From UBA5078 sp964538025 (GTDB lineage Bacteria; Pseudomonadota; Gammaproteobacteria; Pseudomonadales; Pseudohongiellaceae): a DNA stretch of 64,000 nt. Below the pieces are notes generated by a model. That model searched no databases, had not been told where the DNA came from, and was given only the letters and a program-made list of their open reading frames with translations. The position numbers and the translations under genes were made by a program. The stretch covers positions 1 to 64,000 of the forward strand of contig CAZICZ010000004.1 of the NCBI GenBank assembly GCA_964538025.1, given 5' to 3'. This document shows positions 36,346-45,323 of the stretch, in pieces; the stretch's first letter is position 1; every line of letters starts with the position of its first letter.

Positions 36346-37170
36346 TTACTTGGCCTTGCGGATTGGTGTGCGCAGAATGCCGACGCCTTCCACTTCTACC
36401 TCATACACGTCGCCATCCACCATCTCACGTGTACGGCCCATAGTGCCGGACCAAATGATGTCGCCTGGCTCCAGGGTGAAGTAGCGGGAAATGTAGCTGA
36501 CCATGTAGTCGAAGTTGTACAGCATGTCGGACGTGTTCTCGCCCTGACGGACTTCCCCGTTCAGACGGCCAGTAATCTGGACGTTGTTCGGATCAATGCC
36601 GGTGACCAATTTCGGGCCAACTGCGTTGAATGTCTTGCTGCCCTTGGCGCGTGTCCACTGAAGGTCTGCACCTTGCCAGTCACGTGCGCTGCCGTCGTTG
36701 CCAGCCGTCACACCAAAGATGTACTCACGAGCATTTTCCAAGGGAACGTTTTCGGCGTGCTTGCCAATCACGATGACCGCTTCCGCTTCGTAGTGGAAGT
36801 TGTTGGAGTCCGCGGGAATCACCATGGTCTCTTCCGGCCCGATGATGGAGTTGGCCGGAACGATGAACAGGCCTGGATAGGCTGCTGGCTCACCGGTCAG
36901 GTGGCTGCGGAAGTTCAGAGCAGTCATGATGACTTGATCGGGATCAACCGGCGCCTTCAGCGTCACCGCGTTCTGGGCAACGGTTTGGCCAGTGTGCGTG
37001 CCGCCCAGGTAGGGGGCATCGGTCAATTGGTGAATGGTCGTGCCTTGCAGTTCTCCCCAGGAAATCGTGCCGTTCTGCTCGTAGCGCACATACTCAGCCG
37101 CGTTGGCAGACGCTGCCAGTGCCCCGGAGACTAACAAACCTGTAACTAACTTATTCAATGAGTGCTTCAC
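36346..37170 (-). CDS. Exported fumarylacetoacetate-hydrolase family protein
   Basis: 274 residues from the GTG at 37170, fixed by a perfect AGGAGGTGA ribosome site 8 bases upstream. It starts with a clear Sec signal peptide (MKHSLNKLVTGLLVSGALAA, then SANA before AEYV). The FAH core is intact: FHYEAEAVIVIGKHAENVPL for the metal-binding glutamates and GNDGSARDWQGAD for the aspartate, then KGSKTFNAVGPKLVT and SGTMGRTREMVDGD. FAH-fold enzymes cleave C-C bonds or isomerise acylpyruvate and catechol meta-pathway products and are normally cytoplasmic, so export is unusual. It is convergent with the PHM-like gene. Confidence 0.87.
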   Translation of the reverse strand: MKHSLNKLVTGLLVSGALAASANAAEYVRYEQNGTISWGELQGTTIHQLTDAPYLGGTHTGQTVAQNAVTLKAPVDPDQVIMTALNFRSHLTGEPAAYPGLFIVPANSIIGPEETMVIPADSNNFHYEAEAVIVIGKHAENVPLENAREYIFGVTAGNDGSARDWQGADLQWTRAKGSKTFNAVGPKLVTGIDPNNVQITGRLNGEVRQGENTSDMLYNFDYMVSYISRYFTLEPGDIIWSGTMGRTREMVDGDVYEVEVEGVGILRTPIRKAK

Positions 37171-37523
37171 GCAATCACCTCCTCTTATTGTGTTGAGGCT
37201 GTGCCTTTTCATGTCCATTCGGCTTTGGTCGCGTTGTAGAAATGACAGCCATATTAGTTGTGTAGCGAAGCGCTGAGAGAGGCCACTCCCGACCTGCTCC
37301 AGCGGGCGATATCCTGAACCGAAACCGGCCCTGACGCAAGTGAAGATGCGGGGTCATTACCGCAAGGAGAGACTTGGAGTCGATGAGGCGAGCTGTCCTC
37401 AGAAGAGGCTGGAGTTCCCAGGGACAATTGGCCTTTACAGTGAATCCCCTTATGATGCCCGGGGGACTCGCGCACGCGATCCCATCCCCGCATTCCACAA
37501 GAAAAACATGAAGGGTGATTCCC
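37171..37523. other. Divergent intergenic region
   Basis: 353 bases between the exported FAH-family gene and the beta-lactamase-family gene. It contains the GTG-linked ribosome site of the former and a promoter candidate for the latter at 37428-37456. Short open frames here have no ribosome site and no recognisable product. Confidence 0.6.
37428..37456 (+). promoter_or_regulatory. Possible promoter of the serine hydrolase gene
   Basis: TTGGCC at 37428-37433 and TATGAT at 37451-37456 are separated by 17 bases; the -10 matches 5 of 6 consensus positions. It lies about 68 bases upstream of the ATG at 37524. Confidence 0.5.
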
Positions 37524-38813
37524 ATGACATTCCCCCGTACAGGCCGTGTCCTTGCAAGAAATCTCTTTCGCCTCGGCATATGCGCCCTTGTTGTCGGGGC
37601 GGCAAGTGCGCACACGCAACCCCTACCCGTTGCCAGCCCGGAGGAGGTGGGGATGTCCTCCGCCCGCATCAGGCTGCTGGATACCGTGCTGCGCCAGTAC
37701 GTGGACGATGGGCGCGTAGCGGGTCTGGTCGCGGGTGTGGCCCGCAAGGGAAAGCTTGTGTATCTCGAGGGCATGGGATGGCAGGACATTGAGAAGGCGC
37801 AGCCCATGCGACCGGATTCCCTGTTCCAGATCCGCTCCATGAGCAAACCGATTACCTCTCTCGCCGTCATGCAACTGGTAGAGGCGGGCGCATTGCGGCT
37901 GGAAGATCCCGTTTCGCGCTACATTCCCAGCATTGGCAACATGCAGGTGTTCGTCAACCCGCAGGATCCGGACAACAGCGCGCTGCGTGCGCCGTCGCGT
38001 GAAATCACCATTGAAGACCTGTTGCTCAACATCGGCGGCCTGAGCCACCGTGACGGAGCGCTTTATTCCAGTCGCGGCGTTCGATCCCGCGCGGACACGC
38101 TGGAACAACTGGTTGAAAAAATTGCCGCCGTCCCGCTGATGGGGGACCCGGGGGCACAGTGGATCTACAGCGAGTCGGCCTCCGTGCTGGGGCGGGTGGT
38201 GGAGATCGTGACAGGAGAAGCGCTCGATGATTATCTGCGATCCCACCTCTTCACCCCGCTGGGGATGCCGGATACCGACTTCTATGTCCCGGCGGACAAG
38301 GTCGATCGGCTTGCGCGCATTTATCAGATTCCCACCGACGGAGGGCCACTGACGCAGGTGCCCGAGATGGAAGTGCCCATCACCGTCAAGCCGCCGTTGC
38401 TGGAGGGAGCAATCGGACTGGTGAGTACTGTCCCCGACTACCTGCGGTTTCTGCAGACCTTTCTGAATGGGGGGACACTGGACGGTGCCCGGGTGCTCAA
38501 CGAGGACCTCATCACCCAGATGCGAAGCAACCACGTCCCTCCAGCGCTGTTGCCTATCGGCATGTCACCGCGCAACCCGATGCTCGATCTCGGGTGGGGC
38601 TATGGTTTTACCGTGGTGATCGACGAGACCAAGAGCGCCTACGGCGTCAACAACGGGGAGTTCGGGTGGAATGGCACGCTGGGCACGTTCTCCTGGGCGG
38701 ATCCGGAGACTGAAACAGTGGCAATCCTGATGCTGCAGGTGCAGCCCTCGGGCGCTTACCGCCTCTCTTCGGTGTTCAAAGCCCTCGTGGCGCAATCTGT
38801 CGTGGCTCCCTAG
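37524..38813 (+). CDS. Exported serine hydrolase, beta-lactamase class C family
   Basis: 429 residues from the ATG at 37524, with AAGGGTGA upstream. A signal peptide (about 1-32, ending VVGAASAHTQ) precedes a serine beta-lactamase/D-peptidase fold. The S-x-x-K motif is SMSK in FQIRSMSKPITSLAVMQL. The second motif is YSES rather than the YxN of true beta-lactamases, and GWNGTLGTFSW stands near the third motif, so an esterase or peptidase role is more likely than antibiotic hydrolysis. Two exported proteins follow or flank it. Confidence 0.87.
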   Translation: MTFPRTGRVLARNLFRLGICALVVGAASAHTQPLPVASPEEVGMSSARIRLLDTVLRQYVDDGRVAGLVAGVARKGKLVYLEGMGWQDIEKAQPMRPDSLFQIRSMSKPITSLAVMQLVEAGALRLEDPVSRYIPSIGNMQVFVNPQDPDNSALRAPSREITIEDLLLNIGGLSHRDGALYSSRGVRSRADTLEQLVEKIAAVPLMGDPGAQWIYSESASVLGRVVEIVTGEALDDYLRSHLFTPLGMPDTDFYVPADKVDRLARIYQIPTDGGPLTQVPEMEVPITVKPPLLEGAIGLVSTVPDYLRFLQTFLNGGTLDGARVLNEDLITQMRSNHVPPALLPIGMSPRNPMLDLGWGYGFTVVIDETKSAYGVNNGEFGWNGTLGTFSWADPETETVAILMLQVQPSGAYRLSSVFKALVAQSVVAP

Positions 38814-38840
38814 CGCCCGCACCTTCTGCTGAGGTCTTTC

Positions 38841-39848
38841 ATGGAAAACGCACGTAAACGAGGCTTGGCAATGCGATGTCTTGTCCTCTGGCTGTTTGTT
38901 CTGCCCATGGCCGTCTCTGCCCAGTCGCCTGTTATTCCGCCGATTCCGGAAGGTCTGCATACCGTCAGTTTTTACAGCCCCTCCGTCGCGCGCACGCTGA
39001 AATACGATATCGTGTTGCCGCCGGGGTATGAGCAGGACACTGCGACCCGTTACCCGGTGCTCTACTTGCTGCACGGGGTTATGCAGAACTACACCGTGTG
39101 GGGACGCAACCTTGGCGCCGCCTTTTATGCGCGCTCTTTAGAAAACCTGATTCTCGTGATGCCGGATGCGGGCAACACATGGCTCATTAACTACGCCCAA
39201 AGTGCACAGGGGAATGACCGGTGGGAAGACTATCTCCTGCAGGATGTGATGGGGCATGTCGACAGCCACTATCGCACCGAGGCGCGACGGGAAGGGCGCG
39301 CACTTGCGGGATTGTCGATGGGAGGTTTTGCAGCATTTTCCCTTGGTCTGCGCCATCCCGAGCTGTTCGTGTCGCTGGGCAGTACCAGCGGGGCGCTGAA
39401 TTATGCGCGCGATCGCGCCTTGGCGATTGAGCAGGGACTGGCGCCGGTCACGCGAGAGCGCAGCGCAGCGCAGCAGGCCGCCATCGACGAGGCGGACCGC
39501 TTTATTGCCGGGATCATCGACACTCCCGGGTTCAGCACGCAGGACGAACGCACGCCGGTGGGGGTGGATTTCGTCACGGCGGAGCAAGCCAGAGCGTATG
39601 ACCCCTTCGAGGTGGTATTTACTGTGCCCAAAAGCCGTCTGCCCCATTTTTACATCGATGCAGGCAGTGAAGACGGTCTGGTCAACGTCGCCCGGGAGTT
39701 TATGGGCGTGCTGCTGATGAACGATGTGCCCTTTGACTTCATGCAGTCTCACGGCAAGCACAACTCGGAGTACTGGCGACGCTCGATCGGGCATATGATG
39801 AGCGTCCAGTACGAGGTCATGCAGCGCGCACTGGGCAATCGCCCCTGA
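38841..39848 (+). CDS. Exported esterase (esterase D / alpha-beta hydrolase family)
   Basis: 335 residues with a GAGG ribosome site before the ATG at 38841. It has a signal peptide (about 1-27, MRCLVLWLFVLPMAVSAQ). The nucleophile is in LAGLSMGGFAAFSLGLRHPE, the acid in DAGSEDGLVN and the histidine in SHGKHNSEYW, following the esterase D pattern (YPVLYLLHGVMQN for the oxyanion hole). It lies 27 bases after the serine hydrolase gene and 2 bases before modF, so the three are probably one operon. Confidence 0.88.
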   Translation: MENARKRGLAMRCLVLWLFVLPMAVSAQSPVIPPIPEGLHTVSFYSPSVARTLKYDIVLPPGYEQDTATRYPVLYLLHGVMQNYTVWGRNLGAAFYARSLENLILVMPDAGNTWLINYAQSAQGNDRWEDYLLQDVMGHVDSHYRTEARREGRALAGLSMGGFAAFSLGLRHPELFVSLGSTSGALNYARDRALAIEQGLAPVTRERSAAQQAAIDEADRFIAGIIDTPGFSTQDERTPVGVDFVTAEQARAYDPFEVVFTVPKSRLPHFYIDAGSEDGLVNVAREFMGVLLMNDVPFDFMQSHGKHNSEYWRRSIGHMMSVQYEVMQRALGNRP

Positions 39849-39850
39849 TC

Positions 39851-41341
39851 ATGTCTTCCCCCCTCATCCAAGTCCGCGATGCCGCGTGTCGTCTGAGTGC
39901 TGACCGTGTCCTGCGGGTCAAGGCGTTTTCCCTGAGACCGGGAGAGCACTGGTGCCTGTTTGGGGGCAACGGGGCAGGAAAAACAGTGATGGCCCAGCTC
40001 GTGTCCCACCGCTTGCCGGTAGGAAATGTGGCTGTTCACTACGCGTCTGGCTTCGACCCGGCAACCGCGATCCAGTGGGTATCGTTCGAGGAGCAGCAAC
40101 GCCTGTGGGCGTTGGATGACCGCCATGACATCAGTGAGTACCAGTCTGACGCCCGGGATCAGGGCACCACGGTAGCCGCGCTGGTGGCCGGCGAGTCACA
40201 CGTCGACGCACGTTTGGGGGAAATACTTCAGCGTTTGGGACTTGAGGGACTGGAGGCCCGCGGTATCCGCTATCTGTCTTCCGGTCAGTGTCGCAAAGCG
40301 ATGCTCGCCCGCGCTCTCTATCAGCAGCGCCCACTCCTGATTCTGGATGACCCCCTCGAAAGTCTGGACTTTGCCGCACAGGGCCAGCTCAGGGAGGCGC
40401 TGGCGCAGTGGATGACGCCGGACACGAGCACGCTCTTACTGTGCCGCCGGGCTCAGGATATCTTGCCGGGGATTACGCATATCGGCCTGATGGACGGGCT
40501 CGAGCTTCAGCAGCAGGGGCCGCAGAAGAGTGTTCGCGAAAGTCCGATGTTTCGGCAGCTCTGCGATCGGCCCGCGGTGCTGCCTGCACGCCTTCCCCCG
40601 CCCGCGACGGGCAGGGCGATCCCGCCGCTGGACCCGGATGTGCCGCTCATCGCCCTGCACGAGGTTACCGTGGGCTACGGAGGAGAACCCGTACTGCGAG
40701 AATTTTCCTGGACGATGATGCCCGGGCAACACACCCTGATTGAAGGTCCCAATGGCTGCGGGAAATCGACGCTGCTCAACCTGGTATCGGGCGAGAATCA
40801 TCTTGCCTACGGGCAGCGCGTTCTGCTGTTCGGTCGGCAGCGTGGAACGGGCGAGACCGTGTGGGACGTGAAAGCACGTTTTGGCGTGGTCTCCAACGAT
40901 ATCCATCACCGCTACATCAAAGGATGGCGTGTGCTGGATGTGGTGGTGTCCGGTTTTTTTGACTCGATCGGTCTTTATGATGACAGTGGTGCAGCAGAAC
41001 ATCAGTCAGCTCACCACTGGCTTGCGGCCGTGGGAATGGACGCTCATGCGGGTGCTTTCTACCACACCCTCTCGTTCGGTCAGCAACGTCTGGTCTTGCT
41101 CGCCCGCGCCATGGTCAAACATCCGGCGATTCTGATTCTGGATGAACCCTGCGTCGGGCTTGATGACTTTTATCGACGCCAGACACTGGCCCTGGTCGAC
41201 ATGATTGCGGCCAATACCCGCACACACATTCTCTTTGTCAGTCACACACAAGGTGAAACACCACGCTGTATCAATCAGAGAATTCGATTCAGCGCCGAGG
41301 GCGTCCAGATTGATTCTCACCTCCAAAGCCCTTTCGTCTGA
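39851..41341 (+). CDS. modF: ModF-type tandem ABC ATPase
   Basis: 496 residues with two ABC ATPase domains and no membrane domain. Domain 1: Walker A GGNGAGKT, signature LSSGQ, Walker B LLILDDPLESLD. Domain 2: Walker A GPNGCGKST, signature LSFGQ, Walker B AILILDEPCVGLD. The stretch LLFGRQRGTGETVWDVKARF and then GFFDSIGLYD matches E. coli ModF (PhrA) closely. ModF is linked to the molybdate locus in E. coli, but its function is not established. No modABC is in the window. It starts 2 bases after the esterase gene. Confidence 0.88.
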   Translation: MSSPLIQVRDAACRLSADRVLRVKAFSLRPGEHWCLFGGNGAGKTVMAQLVSHRLPVGNVAVHYASGFDPATAIQWVSFEEQQRLWALDDRHDISEYQSDARDQGTTVAALVAGESHVDARLGEILQRLGLEGLEARGIRYLSSGQCRKAMLARALYQQRPLLILDDPLESLDFAAQGQLREALAQWMTPDTSTLLLCRRAQDILPGITHIGLMDGLELQQQGPQKSVRESPMFRQLCDRPAVLPARLPPPATGRAIPPLDPDVPLIALHEVTVGYGGEPVLREFSWTMMPGQHTLIEGPNGCGKSTLLNLVSGENHLAYGQRVLLFGRQRGTGETVWDVKARFGVVSNDIHHRYIKGWRVLDVVVSGFFDSIGLYDDSGAAEHQSAHHWLAAVGMDAHAGAFYHTLSFGQQRLVLLARAMVKHPAILILDEPCVGLDDFYRRQTLALVDMIAANTRTHILFVSHTQGETPRCINQRIRFSAEGVQIDSHLQSPFV

Positions 41342-41368
41342 ACTACGCGTCTCCCATCTCCAGCAGGC

Positions 41369-41385
41369 TTGCCAAGCTCTGGCAA
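41369..41385. promoter_or_regulatory. Palindrome upstream of the CBS-domain gene
   Basis: TTGCCA, five bases, TGGCAA: a perfect 6-bp inverted repeat centred 62 bases before the CBS-gene ATG. It could be an operator, or an RNA hairpin after modF, though no T run follows directly. Confidence 0.35.
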
Positions 41386-41438
41386 TCGGCGTAATTTAAT
41401 TTTCCATTCAGCCTATATTGCTCTGGTGAGGAATAATA

Positions 41439-41915
41439 ATGATAAGAACCGCGAGAGATATTCTGAAAGAAAAAGGGGGGCACATGGTCACTGTCAGCAC
41501 GGAAGCTACTGTGTATCAGGCGGTCAAGATCATGACCCAGAATCGTGTGGGCTCCATCGTGATTGTGGATGAAGGACGTATCGTAGGTATCTGGACTGAG
41601 CGTGACCTAATGTACCGGGTACTCGATGAAGACTTCAATCCGAAGACTGAACTTCTCAGCAGCAGCATGACGCGCAATCTCATCTCCGCCAATGTCGATG
41701 ACCAGGCCTATAAACTGTACGACAAGTTTCTCGGGCGACGTATTCGCCATCTTCTGATCGAGGAAAACGGCGAATATATCGGGATTCTATCGGTCGGAGA
41801 CGTCATGCGTGCGAACCTTCAGCAGCGGGCGGAAGAGTACAAAGACCTCAATGAAATGGTCAGTCTCGAATACTACGAGAACTGGAAAGTCACTCATGAC
41901 GGAGCCCTTCGCTGA
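41439..41915 (+). CDS. CBS domain pair protein
   Basis: 158 residues containing two CBS domains and little else: first at about residues 10-65 (VSTEATVYQAVKIMTQNRVG, WTERDLMYRV), second at about 75-130 (RRIRHLLIEENGEYIGILSV). CBS pairs bind adenine nucleotides and act as energy sensors in the cytoplasm. The C-terminus is a short helix. Partner unknown. It precedes nuo by 442 bases and lies in the same orientation. Confidence 0.88.
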   Translation: MIRTARDILKEKGGHMVTVSTEATVYQAVKIMTQNRVGSIVIVDEGRIVGIWTERDLMYRVLDEDFNPKTELLSSSMTRNLISANVDDQAYKLYDKFLGRRIRHLLIEENGEYIGILSVGDVMRANLQQRAEEYKDLNEMVSLEYYENWKVTHDGALR

Positions 41916-42357
41916 GAGGGGCGCAGGGCACGACACGCACTTAAAAAGCGCTTGCCATCAAATTTGGATGCGTGTAGATTCAAAAGCACTCTCTGGGCCG
42001 ACAGTCTTAATAAGAACAAGAAAGAATGGCCGTTTTCTGTAGTTAGGCAGTTTCTCCCCCTGTTCTATTTTTCCGCGTCGAATGCCTTTGGTTTGAGTAG
42101 TCAGTACTTTTTCTTGTGCGTGTATTCCTGTGGTGATGACACGCGCGTATTAGGGTGTTTTTTCTTAAAACTAACGACACACGAAAAATTTTGGAGTGTT
42201 GAATAATTCTGCATTAGGTGAGAAGTAAGACATTACACTTGTATTAGAATGGCTTGACTTCGAGTAAGGCTGTTCGTTTTCTTTCAATCGAAGCCAGTCG
42301 ATCCAGCACTCCCAACAAACAGGCTTGGGAGCAAAAGGATTGGATAGCGCGACTTAC
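41916..42357 (+). other. AT-richer intergenic region upstream of nuo
   Basis: 442 bases without a convincing gene, visibly more AT-rich than its surroundings. It contains a promoter candidate at 41952-41980. An 84-codon open frame inside (41952-42206) has no ribosome site and a composition unlike a protein. The length suggests a regulated nuo promoter region. Confidence 0.6.
41952..41980 (+). promoter_or_regulatory. Possible nuo operon promoter
   Basis: TTGCCA at 41952-41957 and TAGATT at 41975-41980 with a 17-base spacer. It would give a leader of about 370 nt before nuoA. No other comparable pair was seen closer to nuoA. Confidence 0.45.
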
Positions 42358-42798
42358 ATGCTGGACGCCCTGCGTCCGTTCCTGATTTATTTTGTTCTTG
42401 TTATTGCCGTTGTGCTTACCATGCTGCTGCTGTCGTGGCTGCTGGGGCAAAGGCAATCACGTCCCGCCAAAAACTTCCCTTATGAATCCGGCATTGTGTC
42501 AGTGGGCAGCGCCCATTTCCGCATTTCCGTACATTTTTACATCACGGCCATTCTCTTCATCATTTTTGATCTTGAGGTCGTGTTCCTGTTTGCCTGGGCC
42601 GTCGCGGTACGCGAAAACGGATGGGCAGGCTTCATCGAAATTGCTGTTTTCATCTTCATTCTCACGGCCGCACTGATCTATCTATGGCGAATTGGCGCAT
42701 TGGACTGGCGAACGCAAACGCAGCGCCGGCAATTGCACACCGTTCATGGGCCTGGGGGCGTGACCAATATTTCCCGAACGTCTGGAGACACTGTATGA
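42358..42798 (+). CDS. nuoA: NADH-quinone oxidoreductase subunit A
   Basis: 146 residues from the ATG at 42358 (E. coli NuoA has 147); upstream TTG codons in frame at 42325 and 42340 are less likely. Three membrane helices. The conserved loop FPYESGIVSVGSAHFRISVH and helix FYITAILFIIFDLEVVFLFA are clear. Membrane-arm subunit of complex I near the quinone site. Its stop overlaps the nuoB ATG (ATGA). Confidence 0.95.
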   Translation: MLDALRPFLIYFVLVIAVVLTMLLLSWLLGQRQSRPAKNFPYESGIVSVGSAHFRISVHFYITAILFIIFDLEVVFLFAWAVAVRENGWAGFIEIAVFIFILTAALIYLWRIGALDWRTQTQRRQLHTVHGPGGVTNISRTSGDTV

Positions 42799-43436
42799 GC
42801 TGGCAACTGGAACGTGCCGAGGAGGCAAGAGCCCCCGGGCGTGGAGAGAGCAGTTTCGACGAGTACATTCGTCGCAACGTCATGATGGGAAGGCTTGAGG
42901 ACATGGTGTCCTGGGGGCGTAAAAATTCTCTTTGGCCGTTTAATTTTGGGCTTTCCTGTTGTTATGTCGAAATGGCAACAGCTTTCACAAGTCGGCATGA
43001 CCTGGCACGTTTTGGGTCGGAGGTGATCAGGGGGACACCGCGGCAGGCTGATCTCATCGTGATCGCAGGGACGGTGTTTCGCAAAATGGCGCCGGTCGTG
43101 GAGTTGTTGTATGAGCAATTGTTGGAACCGCGGTGGGTGATCTCCATGGGGTCATGTGCCAATTCCGGGGGCATGTACGACATCTATTCTGTGGTGCAGG
43201 GAGTCGACAAGTTTCTCCCGGTGGATGTGTACGTCTCCGGCTGTCCTCCGCGCCCGGAAGCGCTACTGCAAGGATTGATCCTGTTGCAGGAATCGATCGG
43301 ACGGGAGCAGCGTCCATTGAGCTGGGTCATTCAGGACCAAAAAGTGTATCGCAAGGAGAGTGATCCGGTGCAGCGGGAGCGACGCCATGCGCAGCGCATT
43401 GCGGCCACCGAGTTACGTTCACCCGACGAGCTGTAG
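42795..43436 (+). CDS. nuoB: NADH-quinone oxidoreductase subunit B
   Basis: 213 residues. It binds cluster N2 next to the quinone; its cysteines are present in GLSCCYVEMA, VISMGSCANSGG and VSGCPPRPEALL. It belongs to the peripheral arm. Start overlaps the nuoA stop. Confidence 0.97.
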   Translation: MSWQLERAEEARAPGRGESSFDEYIRRNVMMGRLEDMVSWGRKNSLWPFNFGLSCCYVEMATAFTSRHDLARFGSEVIRGTPRQADLIVIAGTVFRKMAPVVELLYEQLLEPRWVISMGSCANSGGMYDIYSVVQGVDKFLPVDVYVSGCPPRPEALLQGLILLQESIGREQRPLSWVIQDQKVYRKESDPVQRERRHAQRIAATELRSPDEL

Positions 43437-43504
43437 TTCTTGAAATATTACGTGCCATGAACAGGCATGGCGTGCCTGACACGCTTTCATCAGAAGAATA
43501 AAAT

Positions 43505-45283
43505 ATGGATGTGGCAGAACTGACACCCGAACTTGCACAACCAACGGCAACGCTGGTTGAGGAGCTGTGTCTTCGCTTTGAGCACGAGATAGTGGCCGTG
43601 CAAAGCCATTGCGATGATATTCCCGTGCTGTGGGTCAGCCCTGAAGGTTTGAAAACACTCATGCGCTACCTGCGCAGCAGTGCGTCGGTAAGGTTCCAGA
43701 TGCTGTTTGATCTCACCGCGATCGACGAGCGTCTCAGGGAGCACCGACGTGGCCAGCCCGCGAGCGATTTCACTGTCTGTTATCACCTGATGTCCTTTAC
43801 TCATCATTGCGACATCCGTCTCAAGCTTGCGCTGTCGGAACAAAGCCTGGTGGCCCCATCCGTGACTGATCTGTGGGCCAATGCCAATTGGTACGAGCGC
43901 GAATGCTGGGACATGTTTGGCATTGTGTTTGCGGGCCATCCGAATCTAAGCCGCATCATGTTGCCCCCCATCTGGCAGGGCCATCCCCTGCGCAAGGAGC
44001 ATCCTGCCCGCGCAACTGAAATGGAGCCGTACGCCCTGTCCGAGGAACGTCAGGTCGTCGAGCAGGAGGCGCTGCGTTTCAACCCCGAGCAATGGGGCAT
44101 GACACGCGAATCCAAAAATTCGGAATTCATGTTTTTGAATCTGGGGCCTAATCATCCCAGTGTTCACGGAGTCTTTCGCATCGCCTTGCAGCTCGATGGC
44201 GAGATTCTGGTTGATGCCGTGCCGGATATCGGCTACCACCATCGCGGTGCCGAGAAAATGGGGGAACGCCAGACCTGGCACACCTATATCCCCTACACCG
44301 ATCGCATCGACTACCTCGGCGGTGTGATGAACAACCTGCCCTACGTCATGGCCGTCGAGAAGATGGCCGGAATTGTCGTGCCAGATCGGGTCAAGGTCAT
44401 TCGCGTGATGTTGTGCGAGATGTTCCGCATCGCCAGTCACCTGCTGTTCTATGGCACGTTTGCGCAAGATGTGGGGCAGCTTTCCCCGGTTTTCTACATG
44501 TTTGTGGATCGGGAACGTCTCTTCAATATCATCGAGTCGATCTGCGGTGCGCGCATGCACCCTGGCTGGTTCCGCATCGGCGGCGTGGCACAGGATCTTC
44601 CCAGAGGCTGGGATGCGGCGATTCGGGAGTGGCTCGATTTCATGCCGTCGCGGCTGAAGGATTACGACGCCATGGTCATGTCCAATGGCATTTTGAAGCG
44701 GCGCACACAGGGCGTCGGGGCCTACACCACCAAGGATGCACTGGATTGGGGAATCACTGGCGCCGGACTGCGGGCTACCGGCATGGCCCACGATTATCGC
44801 AAGACCCGTCCCTACAGTGGCTACGAAAATTTCGACTTTGAAATCCCTGTCGCTGCCAATGGTGACTGTTATGACCGCTGCGCCATTCGCGTGGAAGAGA
44901 TTCGGCAGAGCCTGCGCATCATCCGACAGTGCGTAGACAACATGCCCGAGGGCCCTTACAAGTCCACTCATCCCTCGACCACGCCACCCCTGAAGGAGCG
45001 CAGCAAGCTCGACATCGAGTCACTGATTTCCCATTTTCTCAGTGTGAGCTGGGGGCCGGTCATTGCGCCCAACGAGGTCACGGTGGCCATCGAGGCAACC
45101 AAGGGCATGAACAGCTATTACCTCGTCAGTGATGGCGGCACAGGGTCGTATCGTACCCGCATTCGCACGCCGTCCTTTGCGCATCTGCAGATGATTCCGG
45201 AGATCAGCCGCGGCTTCATGGTGCCCGACCTGATCGCCATCATCGCCAGCATTGACTTTGTCATGGCGGATGTCGACCGATGA
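43505..45283 (+). CDS. nuoC: NADH-quinone oxidoreductase fused subunit C/D
   Basis: 592 residues. Residues about 1-190 are the NuoC (30 kDa) domain (WYERECWDMFGIVFAGHPNL, HPLRKEHPA) and about 200-592 the NuoD (49 kDa) domain (NLGPNHPSVHGVFRIALQLD, ending MVPDLIAIIASIDFVMADVD). The fusion occurs in E. coli and other gammaproteobacteria. It forms the quinone-binding cavity with NuoB. A 68-base gap separates it from nuoB. Confidence 0.97.
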   Translation: MDVAELTPELAQPTATLVEELCLRFEHEIVAVQSHCDDIPVLWVSPEGLKTLMRYLRSSASVRFQMLFDLTAIDERLREHRRGQPASDFTVCYHLMSFTHHCDIRLKLALSEQSLVAPSVTDLWANANWYERECWDMFGIVFAGHPNLSRIMLPPIWQGHPLRKEHPARATEMEPYALSEERQVVEQEALRFNPEQWGMTRESKNSEFMFLNLGPNHPSVHGVFRIALQLDGEILVDAVPDIGYHHRGAEKMGERQTWHTYIPYTDRIDYLGGVMNNLPYVMAVEKMAGIVVPDRVKVIRVMLCEMFRIASHLLFYGTFAQDVGQLSPVFYMFVDRERLFNIIESICGARMHPGWFRIGGVAQDLPRGWDAAIREWLDFMPSRLKDYDAMVMSNGILKRRTQGVGAYTTKDALDWGITGAGLRATGMAHDYRKTRPYSGYENFDFEIPVAANGDCYDRCAIRVEEIRQSLRIIRQCVDNMPEGPYKSTHPSTTPPLKERSKLDIESLISHFLSVSWGPVIAPNEVTVAIEATKGMNSYYLVSDGGTGSYRTRIRTPSFAHLQMIPEISRGFMVPDLIAIIASIDFVMADVDR

Positions 45284-45323
45284 AAACGTGTACTGACCCG
45301 CGGCGAAAAGGAGTGAGATCGAT

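Noticed and set aside
37524..38813. A true class C beta-lactamase (antibiotic resistance)
   Set aside because: SxxK is present but the YxN motif is YSES and the KTG motif is not evident; such proteins are usually esterases or peptidases.
41952..42206. 84-codon open frame upstream of nuoA
   Set aside because: No ribosome site, starts inside the promoter candidate, aromatic-rich composition from AT-rich DNA, no recognisable family.
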